Source: an uncultured Spirochaetota bacterium
GTDB taxonomy: Bacteria > Spirochaetota > Spirochaetia > Treponematales > Rectinemataceae
DNA length: 64,000 nt
Reading direction: 5' to 3'
Assembly: GCA_903821875.1 (NCBI GenBank)
Contig: CAIJMU010000127.1
Coordinates: 1 to 64,000, forward strand
The translations under genes and the position numbers were made by a program. Positions 50,219 through 60,136 of the stretch are shown here, one piece after another. The notes under the pieces are model-generated. The model searched no databases. It was given only the letters and a program-made list of their open reading frames with translations, and was not told the DNA's origin. Numbering within the stretch: the first letter of the stretch is position 1; the number at the start of each line of letters is the position of its first letter.

Positions 50219-51844
50219 ATGGACAGGAACAAGGAAGCTCAAATCCCCAGGACGGGACAGCATGACCAGATAACGGACAGGCGCTGGAACGGGTCGAGGG
50301 AAGATCTCTACCGGGTTTTCGCCGAGGCGGGGAACCATCTGGTCTGGGCCCTCGACACTTCCCTCAATACAATGTACGTGAGTCCGGTGATAGAGGGCTT
50401 CCTTGGCTGGACTCGGGAGGAGTACCTCCAGCTTCCACCTGAGCGCATCCTCGCCCCGGAATCCCTGGCCCGGGCCCGTTCCATCCACGCAGACTTGCTA
50501 GCGGATTCCTCTGTGCAGGGCTGGCGGAGCTACCTGGCACTCCATATACACAAAGACGCTTCGCTGGTACCCGGCATCGTGACAGCCTCACTCCTCGTCG
50601 ACCTGGACGGAAAAATACGCGGCTTCATCGGCAGCACCCAGCGTGCCCAGCTCGAAGCTGCTGTTGCCAACCCCGAGTCCTTCAGCGAACTCGACGAGGA
50701 AATGCTGATGGCAAACCGCCTCGAAGCCATCGGCATCCTCGCCGGTGGGGTCGCCCACGATTTCAACAACCTCCTGGCAGCCATCATGGGCAATATCAGC
50801 CTGGCCATCCTTGAGCTCGACGACCTGCCCAAGGAGGGCGTCATGCAGTCACCCCCGGTCATCGAGACCAGGCGACTCCTGGGGGAGGCGGAAAGGGCCT
50901 CTCTCCGTGCCCGCGACCTCACCCGCCAGCTCCTCATGCTTTCCAAGGGTGGCAGTGTCGCAAAAGCCGCGCTCGACCCTGCAGACCTGGCACGGGAAGT
51001 GAGTGCCTTCCAGACCCCGAACCTCGGAACCCGGATAGAGCTGGAAGTAGGGCCCAGCCTCCCCTGGATACTCGGGGACCGGAGCCAGATTTTCCAGCTG
51101 GCCCAGAACCTCATCATCAATGCAGCCCAGGCCATGCCGAGGGGGGGGCTCGTCAGCGTGAGGCTCCACCGCGCGGAGGGCCCGGAAAGCCCTGGCCCGG
51201 GCGTCTGGGTCTGCTTCGAGGTCGAGGACGAGGGGAAGGGCATTCCGCCCGATGTCAGGAACAGGCTCTTCGAACCCTGGTTCACCACCAGGAAGGAGGG
51301 CTCAGGGCTCGGGCTGGCGATCTGCCAGGCAGTAGTCAGGAAGCACGGTGGCACGATCTCGGCAGGTGATGGCTCCCGGGGAGGGGCATTGTTCCGGGTC
51401 TTCCTGCCGGCGATTCCGCCCCGAAGCCCCGAAGCCCTCGCCATGGGGCTCAGGATTGAACCAAAACACGGCCGTCGCATCCTGTTGATCGATGACCAGA
51501 AGAGCATCCGAGACCTCGCACGGGACATGGCCGCCCGCGCCGGATACCTTCTGGTCGCCGTAGCCTCGGTACAAGAGGGAGAGGCCGAATGGGAGAGGAA
51601 TCGCGCCCGCAACACCAGGGCCGAACTGGTCATCATCGACTGGAAGCTCGGCGGAGGCTCCCGGGGAATTGACTTCCTCATCAGCATGAAGGAGCACGAT
51701 CCTGGCCCCCTCGTCCTGATATCCAGCGGCTACCTCGAAGGCGATCCGGTCGACCCCGAATCGCGCGGCTACGGCAGGGTACTCCGGAAACCTTTCAATT
51801 ATGAAGATTTCATCCATGCTGTGGAGCTCGCCTTCCCCGGCTGA
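50219..51844 (+). CDS. PAS-histidine kinase-receiver hybrid protein
   Basis: A 541-residue cytoplasmic kinase: PAS domain (about 20-150, NHLVWALDTSLNTMYVSPVI), HisKA with phospho-His in AGGVAHDFNNLLAAIMGNIS (about 181), HATPase_c with NLIINAAQAMP and GSGLGLAICQAVVRKHGG, and a C-terminal receiver with phospho-Asp in ELVIIDWKLGGGSRG. Kinases of this NtrB-like subgroup with a C-terminal receiver often regulate through a separate Hpt or response regulator; none is adjacent. The start at 50219 was chosen because the ~53 codons before it contain nothing like the family. Confidence 0.87.
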   Translation: MDRNKEAQIPRTGQHDQITDRRWNGSREDLYRVFAEAGNHLVWALDTSLNTMYVSPVIEGFLGWTREEYLQLPPERILAPESLARARSIHADLLADSSVQGWRSYLALHIHKDASLVPGIVTASLLVDLDGKIRGFIGSTQRAQLEAAVANPESFSELDEEMLMANRLEAIGILAGGVAHDFNNLLAAIMGNISLAILELDDLPKEGVMQSPPVIETRRLLGEAERASLRARDLTRQLLMLSKGGSVAKAALDPADLAREVSAFQTPNLGTRIELEVGPSLPWILGDRSQIFQLAQNLIINAAQAMPRGGLVSVRLHRAEGPESPGPGVWVCFEVEDEGKGIPPDVRNRLFEPWFTTRKEGSGLGLAICQAVVRKHGGTISAGDGSRGGALFRVFLPAIPPRSPEALAMGLRIEPKHGRRILLIDDQKSIRDLARDMAARAGYLLVAVASVQEGEAEWERNRARNTRAELVIIDWKLGGGSRGIDFLISMKEHDPGPLVLISSGYLEGDPVDPESRGYGRVLRKPFNYEDFIHAVELAFPG

Positions 51845-51892
51845 CTGCCCTGCCCTCGCCCTGGCGCTACCCGGCAGGGCTGCGTCCCAGGT

Positions 51893-52888
51893 CTACTGCT
51901 TTGTCGAAGCCTTCCAGAGGCGGTCGTTGACAGCGAGGCCAAGCCCCTCCGCTGGAACGCGCTCCGCCCAGATGCCCGCAACGCCTGCCTCGTCCAACTC
52001 GTGGAGGACGACAAAGAGGGCAGCTGCCGCCTCGCGGAGGTCTCCACCTGGCGAGAGGATGCGCTCGGTGACTCTAGGGCCACAGGAGCCCCGGCGAGCC
52101 CGGTAGGCAGCTCGCGAGGCTTCGCTGAAAAAGACGAGGCCTTCACCCTCTCCGATGCTGGCATCGGGGAGGGCCCCCTCCGCCACAAGGTGGAGGCTCG
52201 CGCGCGGCGCGTAGTGGCTCGCCAGCTGCCCAGGGCTCGTGGGCGTCTCTGAAACCCTGTCCACAAGGTCCACCGGTCCCACCACTGCCTCGATCGCCGC
52301 GCGGGGCAGTCCACCCGGCCTGAGGATGAGCGGTCGCTCCCCCGTAACGTCCAGGACCGTTGATTCCACGCCGATATCGGTCGCTCCCCCATCGACGACA
52401 AAGTCGATAGCGTCCCCGAGCATGCGGACCACGTGCTCGGCGCGCGTGGGAGAGAGGTAGCCGAAGGGGTTGGCGCTCGGAGCGGCGACGGGAACCCCCG
52501 CAGCGCGGATAATGGCCCGCGCGACGGGATGGGCAGGCATGCGTACAGCCACCGTGTCGAGGCCGCTGGTCACGAGGGCCGGCACGCGGGGGGTCCTGGG
52601 AAGTATGAGGGTCAGGGGACCGGGCCAGAAGGCTTCGGCCAGTCGCTCGGCTAACGCGTTCGGAAAGGAGGCCACCAGGGCCAGGCCCGAGATGTCAGCG
52701 ATGTGGACGATGAGGGGATCGAAGCCCGGCCTCCGCTTCACCTCGAAAACACGGGCTACGGCCACCGCATCGAAGGCGTTGGCTCCGAGTCCGTAGACTG
52801 TCTCAGTCGGGATGGCCACGAGAAGGCCCCCCGCAAGGGCCCTGGCGGCACGGTCGATGCCCGGGGCATCGGGCTGAAGGAGTTCCAT
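51893..52888 (-). CDS. tsaC: L-threonylcarbamoyladenylate synthase
   Basis: A 331-residue Sua5-type enzyme that makes TC-AMP for the t6A37 modification of ANN-decoding tRNAs. The YrdC core (about 1-205) has GGLLVAIPTETVYGLGANAF, KRRPGFDPLIVHI and GVPVAAPSANPFGYLSPTRA, plus IDFVVDGGATDIGVESTVLD. A C-terminal Sua5 domain (about 230-331) follows, linked by SPGQLASHYAPRASLHLV. Thus it is the long Sua5 form and not short TsaC. It is convergent with the hybrid kinase gene. Confidence 0.93.
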   Translation of the reverse strand: MELLQPDAPGIDRAARALAGGLLVAIPTETVYGLGANAFDAVAVARVFEVKRRPGFDPLIVHIADISGLALVASFPNALAERLAEAFWPGPLTLILPRTPRVPALVTSGLDTVAVRMPAHPVARAIIRAAGVPVAAPSANPFGYLSPTRAEHVVRMLGDAIDFVVDGGATDIGVESTVLDVTGERPLILRPGGLPRAAIEAVVGPVDLVDRVSETPTSPGQLASHYAPRASLHLVAEGALPDASIGEGEGLVFFSEASRAAYRARRGSCGPRVTERILSPGGDLREAAAALFVVLHELDEAGVAGIWAERVPAEGLGLAVNDRLWKASTKQ

Positions 52889-52966
52889 GATCGGCCGATT
52901 GTAGCGGCGCATGGCGAAATTGCCTATGCGGAAGGAAATGGCCTGAGTTCGATCAATTTTTACCCT

Positions 52967-52994
52967 TTGCGCAAAAACGAAGGCATGTTAGAAT
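52967..52994 (+). promoter_or_regulatory. probable promoter of the DUF1538 operon
   Basis: TTGCGC (52967-52972), 16 bases, then TAGAAT (52989-52994) with an extended TGT before it. It leaves a leader of about 195 bases before the gene at 53197. The leader holds a tetranucleotide repeat and a 23-codon reading frame, and no gene. Confidence 0.5.
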
Positions 52995-53078
52995 CGCGGG
53001 AATTTGAGGGGCAATCAGCATCACCGGCAGGGCGGTCTCGAGGGCGTTCAAGCGGAAACGTGCTTCGGGCGCGTCAGC

Positions 53079-53101
53079 CAGACAGACAGACAGACAGACA
53101 G
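53079..53101 (+). repeat. GACA tetranucleotide repeat (5 units)
   Basis: Five complete GACA units at 53081-53100, with partial units on both sides. Such short tracts can change length by slippage. It is in the untranslated leader, so a change would affect spacing or RNA structure instead of a reading frame. Confidence 0.85.
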
Positions 53102-53124
53102 CCATAGCCTGCGGGGACACGTAG

Positions 53125-53196
53125 ATGAAAGGCCTGTTTCTAGCCGCGAGACTGGGCACCAGGGGCGGCAATGACTGGAAAAATGGAGGCAATTAA
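53125..53196 (+). CDS. possible 23-residue leader peptide
   Basis: A short frame MKGLFLAARLGTRGGNDWKN ending GGN and a TAA directly abutting the DUF1538 start codon. The GGAGG that serves the DUF1538 gene lies within its last codons, so translation of the leader would pass through that site. No strong ribosome-binding site precedes the leader ATG (GGGGACACGTAG). It could couple translation, or be chance. Confidence 0.3.
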   Translation: MKGLFLAARLGTRGGNDWKNGGN

Positions 53197-55302
53197 ATGA
53201 AAGAAGCGGCGGGAAAGCTCGAACGGGTGCATCTGAGCCTGAAGGAAAAAGTCAACCTCGTCCTGCCCTATGTCGGAAGGAAGATCATGGAGCAGATCAA
53301 GGCCGTAGCGCTGATCGTCGTCTACCTGGTGCTGTTCCAGGTAGTCGCCCTCCGTATCCCGATCGCCGACGCCGCCATCATTGCATCGGGCATTGCCGTC
53401 ATCGTTCTGGGCCTGGCCTTCTTCATGGAAGGGCTCTTTCTCGGTCTCATGCCGCTGGGCGAGACCATCGGGATCCGGCTGCCACAGAAGACGAAACTTC
53501 CCGTAATACTGATATTTTCCTTCATCCTCGGCGTAGGTGTGACCTTCGCCGAACCCGCCATCGGAGTCCTCCAGGTAGCCGGTTCCTTCATCAAGGCCTG
53601 GAACGCGCCCCTCCTCTTCGTGGTGCTCAACAAGTACGCGATGCTGCTCAAGATCACGGTCGGTGCCGGTGTGGGCCTGGCTGTTCTCGCGGGCATGCTC
53701 AGGTTCTTTTACAATTGGTCCCTCAAACCCTTCCTGTACATCGGCGTCCCGGTGACGATGGCCCTCTCGATCTGGGCGACCTTCGAACCGAACCTCGCCT
53801 ACTTAAGCGGCGTCGCCTGGGACTGCGGCGGCGTCACCACCGGACCCGTCACCGTGCCGCTCGTCCTCGCCCTCGGCATCGGCGTCAGCAGGATGACCAG
53901 CAAGGACGGAGGCGAAGCCGGTGGCTTCGGTGTGGTCACGCTGGCCTCCCTGTTCCCCATCGTTACGGTATTCCTCCTCGGCATCATCCTGCTCCCCTCA
54001 GTGCCTGCCCCGATGGACCAGAAAGCTTTCCTCGCGTCAGAAAATCGTGCAAAGGCCGTCGCTCTCTTCGATTCGGAGGACGCACTCTTTGGTTACGCCC
54101 TTCGCAATGCCTCGATCGAGGCCCAGAGCGGCCTGTGGGACGGCGACAAGACAGCAATGCTTTCCTATGTGGCTAAGCTGGGAAGCGACGAGGGCCTCCG
54201 GACCCGTGTGCTTGGGAAAGGCGACACAGCCACCCTGGAACGTTGGGCTATCGGAAACGGATCACAGGAACAGCGCGTCGCAGCGCTCGGCAGCGAAGAG
54301 GCAGTGCGCGCTGCAGTGGCCAGGGTGGATGTATCCAATTCCAGTAGCCTCGACCTTCCGGACCTCCTGGCCCGCAACGGCGCTGCAGCCGTCCAGGCAA
54401 TCCTCCCCCTCGTGATATTCCTGGTCTTCGTGCTCGCAGTCGTCCTCCGCGAAAAGCTCCCACATCCTGACCAGCTCTTTATCGGTGTCGTCTTCGCCCT
54501 CATCGGCATGGGCTTATTCAGCATTGGCATTGAATTGGGCCTGTCCAAGCTCGGCAACCAGGTGGGTTCGAAGCTGCCGTCTACCTTCAAGAGGATCGAG
54601 CTGACCGAACAACAGACGACCATTTCGGGCTTCGACAAATCGATCATCCAGACTGCGGTTAATCCCGACGGGAGCACGGTGCAGTTCTTCTACGCAAACC
54701 TCAACGACGCCTACGTCCAGGTTCCCTGGGACGAAAAGCGCTTCGAAGACTCGACCGGAAGATATCAGTACGTACCGACCCACGGTCCGCTCTACGGCGA
54801 GACCATGGGTGTGGGAGGAATACTCGTCGTGATCTTCTTTGCCTTCGTGATGGGTTTCGGGGCTACCCTCGCCGAGCCCGCCCTCAACGCCCTCGGCCAG
54901 ACCGTCGAAGTACTGACCGTCGGTGCCTTCCGGAAAAGCCTCCTCATGCAGACTGTGGCCATAGGCGTGGGCATAGGAATAGCCGTAGGAGTAATGAAGA
55001 TCGTTTTCGACATCCCGCTGATATTCATCCTTGCCCCGCCCTATGCCGTCCTGATGCTCCTTACCAAGCTATCGAGCGAGGAATTCGTCAATATCGGCTG
55101 GGATTCCGCCGGCGTCACGACGGGTCCGATAACTGTCCCCCTCGTCCTGGCCATGGGACTTGGCATAAGTACCCAGGTAGGCGTAGTCGAGGGCTTCGGG
55201 ATACTGGCGGCCGCCTCGGCCTTCCCGATCCTGGCGGTCCTCGCTGTCGGTCTCGTCACCAATTCGAAGAAGAAGGCCCTTCTCGAAGCAGCGGGCGCGT
55301 GA
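53197..55302 (+). CDS. DUF1538 membrane protein, two homologous halves (UmpAB-like)
   Basis: A 701-residue inner-membrane protein. Both halves carry the same motifs. Half 1 has GVTFAEPAIGVL and WDCGGVTTGPVTVPLVLALG; half 2 has GATLAEPALNAL and WDSAGVTTGPITVPLVLAMG. Each has about six membrane helices, so it is a fusion of the two DUF1538 subunits that are separate in some bacteria. Soluble inserts of about 110 and 80 residues lie between and inside the halves. It is followed 10 bases later by a PII-like gene, and a transporter-regulator pair is likely. The substrate is unknown. GGAGG precedes the start. Confidence 0.88.
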   Translation: MKEAAGKLERVHLSLKEKVNLVLPYVGRKIMEQIKAVALIVVYLVLFQVVALRIPIADAAIIASGIAVIVLGLAFFMEGLFLGLMPLGETIGIRLPQKTKLPVILIFSFILGVGVTFAEPAIGVLQVAGSFIKAWNAPLLFVVLNKYAMLLKITVGAGVGLAVLAGMLRFFYNWSLKPFLYIGVPVTMALSIWATFEPNLAYLSGVAWDCGGVTTGPVTVPLVLALGIGVSRMTSKDGGEAGGFGVVTLASLFPIVTVFLLGIILLPSVPAPMDQKAFLASENRAKAVALFDSEDALFGYALRNASIEAQSGLWDGDKTAMLSYVAKLGSDEGLRTRVLGKGDTATLERWAIGNGSQEQRVAALGSEEAVRAAVARVDVSNSSSLDLPDLLARNGAAAVQAILPLVIFLVFVLAVVLREKLPHPDQLFIGVVFALIGMGLFSIGIELGLSKLGNQVGSKLPSTFKRIELTEQQTTISGFDKSIIQTAVNPDGSTVQFFYANLNDAYVQVPWDEKRFEDSTGRYQYVPTHGPLYGETMGVGGILVVIFFAFVMGFGATLAEPALNALGQTVEVLTVGAFRKSLLMQTVAIGVGIGIAVGVMKIVFDIPLIFILAPPYAVLMLLTKLSSEEFVNIGWDSAGVTTGPITVPLVLAMGLGISTQVGVVEGFGILAAASAFPILAVLAVGLVTNSKKKALLEAAGA

Positions 55303-55312
55303 GGAGGATGCG

Positions 55313-56434
55313 ATGACCATCAACAGGGATTTCAGCAAGATACACATCAGCCTCTACCGCGAGCGCGCCAAGGAAACGCTGGCCGCGCTGGGCCGCATAG
55401 GCGTCACGGGCATCCATGTAGAGGCCGGTCGAAGCATACAATTAGGACAGGCTTCCGGCCTGGCTCGCCTGATGTCGTCGACGCAGCCCATCAGCGAGGA
55501 ATCCGTCTCGGTATTCACCTTCCTCGTACCCAGGGAACTCGAGCGGGATGCCATAGCCTGGCTCGTCGGCGAGCTGGGCCTCGACCATCCTGGCAGGGGC
55601 AGCGTCTGGGCCACGCAGGTCAACATGCTCGCCACCCATGCGGCATGGGTCGAAGCGAAGCTGTCAATTCCCACGAGTTCGGCCCGGCTCATAGCCTCCG
55701 ACCTCACTGGTCTGGCTTGCATCGTGCAAAAAGGAGAGGCCAACGAGATCGCGCGGATCGGCCTTTCCACCGGAACCGCGATACCGGTCATCACCTACGG
55801 CATTGGAACAGGGCTTCGCAACCGCCTCGGACTCTGGCGCATCCTGGTGCCCGCCGAAAAGGAAGTCGCTACCCTCGTGATGCACGCATCCGAGGCAGAA
55901 GCCGTAATGAACCGGATGATCGACGAGGGACAGCTTGACCAGCCCGGGAAGGGCTTCATCTACGTGTACCCCGTGGCTTCGGGAGTCCTCGATACGAAGT
56001 TCCACGTAGGAGCCGAAAGCCAGGCAGCCAGTGTCGAGCAGATCGTCTCCACCCTCGACGAGATCAGGGGCTCCACCGAATGGCGACGGAAGAGCTTCGC
56101 GCCAACCCAGGGTTCTGCGAAGAAACGGAAGTTCCTTAACAACCTCGTCAATTTTTCCATTACCTGCAACGAGGGCCAGGTCGAGCACTTTACGCAGGTC
56201 GCAATGACCGCCGGTGCGTCCGGAGCTACCTTCCGCAGGCTGCGCTATCTTTCCCCGGGCGAGGAGAAGTCGGCGATCTCACCTGCCAGGGAAGTCAGCA
56301 TACTGACTATCGGTCCGGACAAGGTCGGTCCGATTGCCGCAGCACTGGAGAAGGAGGGACTCCACGAGGCGGAATCCTCGGGAGAGATCCTCATCAGCCC
56401 GGTCGCCAAGGCCTGCACCTTCCTCGGAAAGTAG
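55313..56434 (+). CDS. multi-domain PII-like regulatory protein
   Basis: A 373-residue protein that looks like three tandem ferredoxin-like PII units: about 1-110 (KIHISLYRERAKETLAALGR), about 155-235 (LWRILVPAEKEVATLVMHAS, DEGQLDQPGKGFIYVYPV, the PII C-terminal strand pattern) and about 270-373 (NFSITCNEGQVEHFTQVAMT). Classical PII proteins are ~112-residue trimers that gate transporters in response to ATP, ADP and 2-oxoglutarate. A three-unit chain could mimic a trimer. It is co-transcribed with the DUF1538 gene and most likely regulates it. T-loop tyrosine is not evident. Confidence 0.75.
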   Translation: MTINRDFSKIHISLYRERAKETLAALGRIGVTGIHVEAGRSIQLGQASGLARLMSSTQPISEESVSVFTFLVPRELERDAIAWLVGELGLDHPGRGSVWATQVNMLATHAAWVEAKLSIPTSSARLIASDLTGLACIVQKGEANEIARIGLSTGTAIPVITYGIGTGLRNRLGLWRILVPAEKEVATLVMHASEAEAVMNRMIDEGQLDQPGKGFIYVYPVASGVLDTKFHVGAESQAASVEQIVSTLDEIRGSTEWRRKSFAPTQGSAKKRKFLNNLVNFSITCNEGQVEHFTQVAMTAGASGATFRRLRYLSPGEEKSAISPAREVSILTIGPDKVGPIAAALEKEGLHEAESSGEILISPVAKACTFLGK

Positions 56435-56451
56435 ACAGGCCGGGCGTAGGG

Positions 56452-57771
56452 CTATTTTGACGCGTTCCGTCGCCTTTCGACCACGGCGAGCACTTGGGCG
56501 TCGAACACGGGGTACCTGCTCCTTAGTCCATCGAAGTCAGACTTCGAGAGCTGGTACCCTGTACTGTAGGTGATGGAACGTATGCTCGCGTTGCGGAGGC
56601 CGTTCTCGACGAGGGCGGTCTCCCCGAAGGGCGAGCCGGGGCCGAGCACGGCTACCTTGTTTCCATTGACCAGTACCTCGACCTCGCCTCCGGTCAGGAA
56701 ATACATGCAGTCACCATACTCACCCTGCCGTATGATGAATTCGTCAGGCAGGAACACGCGGGTTCGCAGCAGGGTGACCGATTCACGGAGGAAGATCTCG
56801 TCGGCGCCGCGGAACAGCTCCACACGGGTCAGGAGGTCGCGGTTCAGGAAGAGGAGTATCTCGAGCGACAGGCTTTTGGGAAGCCCGTCCACCACCGACC
56901 CCGACTCCACCGAGCGATTCTGCGACCAGAGGTAGGAGTAGTAGTCGCGCACGCGCTCCTGGAGCACCGGCGGGATATTCTGGGCTCGAAGGAAGGCATT
57001 GATCTCTTCGAGCCGTTTCTGATAGGCAGCGCGGGCGATGTCGAGATTGGAAACCAGGCTCGCCACGTTGGCTATGAGGTAGGTGTACATGCCGACACCG
57101 AATATCTGGACTATGATGGTATAGAATATCTGGGCGTTGCTGTCCTTGTTGGGAGAGTAGTCCCCATAACCTATGGTCGCAATCGTGGTCGTAACCCAGT
57201 AGAAGGCACGGAGGTACTGGTCGGCCGGTGGCCGGTTTGCTTCGGAGGCGCCGACAAGTATCCAGCCGAGGGCCATGAAATGCACTGCGATCGAGAACCA
57301 GAAACCGAAAACGACCAGCCGTCTGATCGCAGGAAGAAGCCCTAATACCTCGAAGAGGTCTCGCAACAAGCGGACTGCTTTTACAAGCTTGAAGAGGGTC
57401 AGGGACTGGAGGCCGAGAAACAGCGTAAAGTGGCTGGAATCTGCGGGAATCGATCCGAAGATGGCAAGGGGTATGAGCTCGAAGGGGAAGGCGGAGAGAA
57501 AGTCTATGGTGAACCAGCTCCGTAGATAGCTTCTCGCGATCTCCTTGGGATCCTCGATCCTGATGTAACTTTTCTTAATCGTGGTCCGGAAGCTCAGGAG
57601 AAGGTCGATTATGAATATGGTGTTGAGCAAGTAGTAGAAAGGCACGAGGTGAAAGCCCTTGAAGACCTCCCCGTACGTGATGATAAAGGCAAAGCAGAGA
57701 ATCGCGACAAGAACGAGGGCATTCCAGGCGGCGCGCCCTCTGCTGTTCCAGGCAAAGACGGGGAGTTTCAT
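56452..57771 (-). CDS. cyclic-nucleotide-gated potassium-type channel
   Basis: A 439-residue channel with six membrane helices in the first ~230 residues. The selectivity filter TIGYGD is in [20 protein letters not shown], as in K+ channels of the HCN/CNG type. A C-linker is followed by a cyclic-nucleotide-binding domain (about 315-425) with [18 protein letters not shown] and the phosphate-binding [18 protein letters not shown]. The voltage-sensor S4 is only modestly charged ([13 protein letters not shown]). It is convergent with the PII-like gene, 17 bases apart, and divergent from kbl. Confidence 0.92.
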   Translation of the reverse strand: MKLPVFAWNSRGRAAWNALVLVAILCFAFIITYGEVFKGFHLVPFYYLLNTIFIIDLLLSFRTTIKKSYIRIEDPKEIARSYLRSWFTIDFLSAFPFELIPLAIFGSIPADSSHFTLFLGLQSLTLFKLVKAVRLLRDLFEVLGLLPAIRRLVVFGFWFSIAVHFMALGWILVGASEANRPPADQYLRAFYWVTTTIATIGYGDYSPNKDSNAQIFYTIIVQIFGVGMYTYLIANVASLVSNLDIARAAYQKRLEEINAFLRAQNIPPVLQERVRDYYSYLWSQNRSVESGSVVDGLPKSLSLEILLFLNRDLLTRVELFRGADEIFLRESVTLLRTRVFLPDEFIIRQGEYGDCMYFLTGGEVEVLVNGNKVAVLGPGSPFGETALVENGLRNASIRSITYSTGYQLSKSDFDGLRSRYPVFDAQVLAVVERRRNASK

Positions 57772-57862
57772 ACCCTACTATCGGCAGCTTCCTCCACATC
57801 CTTTCCTTGTCGGCCCGCCGATTTCGGTGCTACCATCGGGGTTTCCTGCCGAGGAGCCTGCC

Positions 57863-59116
57863 ATGTACGGTGCTTTGAAATCCGAACTCGAGTCAAAGCT
57901 CTCCGCCATAAGGGCCGAGGGCACCTGGAAGGGCGAGCGCGTCATCACGACAGCCCAGGGCGCCACAATCCGGGCTACCTTGCCTGGACAGGAGGCCCTG
58001 GGAGGCTCCGAGGTCCTCAACTTCTGCGCCAACAACTACCTCGGGCTGGCCAACAACCCGGGCCTCCGCGCCGCCGCCGCAGAGGCCCTCGAAAGCCAGG
58101 GTTACGGGATGGCCTCTGTCCGTTTCATCTGCGGCACCCAGGACATCCATAAACGCCTCGAGCGCGCCATCGCGGACTTCCTCGGTCAGGACGAGGCCAT
58201 CCTCTTCGGTTCCTGCTTCGACGCCAACGGCGCGGTCTTCGAGCCCCTCCTCGACGAGGACTGTGCCATCATCACCGACAGCCTTAACCACGCCTCCATA
58301 ATCGACGGCATACGCCTTTCAAAGGGCCAGCGCTGGATCTACAGGCACGGGGACCTCCGTGACGTCGAGGAGACCGATCCCGATACCGGAAAAGCTGCAA
58401 AGGGCCTGGAGCGCTGCCTGAAAGAAAGCGCTGGCTTGAAGCGCCGCATGATAGCCACTGACGGAGTGTTTTCCATGGACGGCGACATCGCGCAACTCGG
58501 CGCGATATGCGACCTCGCCGAAAAGTACGATGCCCTGGTGATGGTCGACGACTCGCACGCCACGGGTTTCATGGGCAGGACGGGCCGCGGCACCTGGGAA
58601 CACTGCGGTGTGGCAGGCCGCATCGACATCATCACGACGACCTTCGGAAAGGCCCTTGGCGGCGCCTCGGGGGGCTGCATCGCCGCGCGGAAGGAAATAG
58701 TGGAGTACATGCGGCAGAAGGCCCGGCCCTACCTCTTCTCGAACACCCTCATGCCCGCCATCGTGGGCGGCACCCTCCGCTGCCTCGAGCTCCTCTCATC
58801 CTCCACGGAGCTCCGCGACCGCCTCGAGGCCAACACCAGGCGCTTCCGCGAGGGCATGACGGCAGCCGGCTTCGACATCAGGCCGGGGGTGCACCCAATT
58901 GTGCCTGTCATGCTCTACGACGAAAAGCTGGCCATGCGCATGGCCGAAGCCCTTCTCGGGGAGGGCATCTATGTGATCGGCTTTACCTTCCCCGTCGTGC
59001 CGAGGGGCAAGGCACGCATCAGGGTGCAGGTTTCTGCGGGACATTCGGAGGGCGACATCGAAGCCGCCCTCGCTGCCTTTGCGAAGGTGGGCAGGGAACT
59101 CGGAGTGCTTAGATAG
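57863..59116 (+). CDS. kbl: glycine C-acetyltransferase (2-amino-3-ketobutyrate CoA ligase)
   Basis: A 417-residue PLP enzyme of the alpha-oxoamine synthase family. Key features: [60 protein letters not shown] and the PLP lysine in [18 protein letters not shown]. The enzyme converts 2-amino-3-ketobutyrate with CoA to glycine and acetyl-CoA in threonine catabolism. Threonine dehydrogenase (tdh), the usual partner, is not adjacent. The related 8-amino-7-oxononanoate synthase is less likely given the match. Start at 57863 with GAGGAG; an open frame continues ~68 codons upstream without homology. Confidence 0.92.
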   Translation: MYGALKSELESKLSAIRAEGTWKGERVITTAQGATIRATLPGQEALGGSEVLNFCANNYLGLANNPGLRAAAAEALESQGYGMASVRFICGTQDIHKRLERAIADFLGQDEAILFGSCFDANGAVFEPLLDEDCAIITDSLNHASIIDGIRLSKGQRWIYRHGDLRDVEETDPDTGKAAKGLERCLKESAGLKRRMIATDGVFSMDGDIAQLGAICDLAEKYDALVMVDDSHATGFMGRTGRGTWEHCGVAGRIDIITTTFGKALGGASGGCIAARKEIVEYMRQKARPYLFSNTLMPAIVGGTLRCLELLSSSTELRDRLEANTRRFREGMTAAGFDIRPGVHPIVPVMLYDEKLAMRMAEALLGEGIYVIGFTFPVVPRGKARIRVQVSAGHSEGDIEAALAAFAKVGRELGVLR

Positions 59117-60023
59117 GAGGGAGCCCCTCCGCTGGGCTGACGACAGCGGCTGCGCCTGGGGCAGGCCCGGAGGGCCGCCCCCGGTTCCACCAGAGCCCCG
59201 CGAAAATGAGGGCCAGGCCGAGGGCAAAGCCCAGTGTCAGGTGCTCCCCCGCAAAGAGCAAGCCCAGAATCACTGTCAGGCCCGTCTCGAGAAAGAAGGT
59301 AACACTGCCCTTCGCGGCGCTCACCGTGCGGTAGCCGAGGGCCATGAGGGCCTGGGCAGCAAAGGCCAGAACCCCCACGCCTAGCAGGAAAAGAATGGGA
59401 AGGAGGCCCGGAACTGCGGTCGGGAAGGGCGCAAAGAACAGTATCGGTAGTCCAAAGACCGAGGGCGAGAGGTAGAGGAGGAAGGGATCGGCGCCGGCCT
59501 TCGATGCCCGCCTGACGAAATTCACGGCCACACCGGCGGTCAGTGAGGCGAAGAGGGCCAGGAGGTCTCCCGCCAGGCTCGCCCCGCTTCCGTCGCGCAT
59601 CACAAAGGCCGAGCCCAGCACGCAGAGCGCCAGGCTCACGATGACACGCTTTCCCGGCTTCTCCCCGAAAAACAGGACACCGAAGATGCTTACAAAGACC
59701 GGGTAGCTGTTCGAAAGGAGGGCCCCGCGACCAGGCCCGGTCAGGTTGATGGCCGCGTAGGTGGCCGTCATCGAAAGGGCTCCGAAGAAGCCGCGCAGGA
59801 TGACGTCCGGCCATAGCCTTCTGTCAATGCGGACACGGCGAAGGCCGAGGGCTGCGAGGGCGAGGACGATACCCATCGCGAAACGCGCTCCCGACACAAA
59901 GAGGGGGTGGAAGCTTGCTCCCGCGAGCTTGACAAAGAGGTTCACGAAGGCAAAGCCGAAGGCTGCTATATATAATGCCGCCTGTCCCCCCGGGATCACG
60001 GCTCTACTCCCACTGTTTGGCAT
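59109..60023 (-). CDS. EamA/DMT-family transporter
   Basis: A 304-residue inner-membrane protein with ten hydrophobic segments in two homologous EamA repeats. The first repeat has [20 protein letters not shown] and [20 protein letters not shown]; the second [18 protein letters not shown] at the end. Members export metabolites such as amino acids or nucleosides. The substrate is unknown. Its 3' end overlaps that of kbl by 8 bases, convergently, and it is divergent from hslO. Confidence 0.9.
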   Translation of the reverse strand: MPNSGSRAVIPGGQAALYIAAFGFAFVNLFVKLAGASFHPLFVSGARFAMGIVLALAALGLRRVRIDRRLWPDVILRGFFGALSMTATYAAINLTGPGRGALLSNSYPVFVSIFGVLFFGEKPGKRVIVSLALCVLGSAFVMRDGSGASLAGDLLALFASLTAGVAVNFVRRASKAGADPFLLYLSPSVFGLPILFFAPFPTAVPGLLPILFLLGVGVLAFAAQALMALGYRTVSAAKGSVTFFLETGLTVILGLLFAGEHLTLGFALGLALIFAGLWWNRGRPSGPAPGAAAVVSPAEGLPPI

Positions 60024-60136
60024 CCGGTGACTCTAGCGGCGAAGGCTGGCTTGTTCAACTCACCACGTTCCTCGAAGCTTGTTGGGAGCTGAAACAGCGG
60101 TTGCCCTAGCGCCTGGCGATCGCTACCCTCCTATGC

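Noticed and set aside
53079-53101. GACA tract considered as a CRISPR or minisatellite array
   Set aside because: Units are 4 bases with no spacers; it is a simple tetranucleotide repeat.
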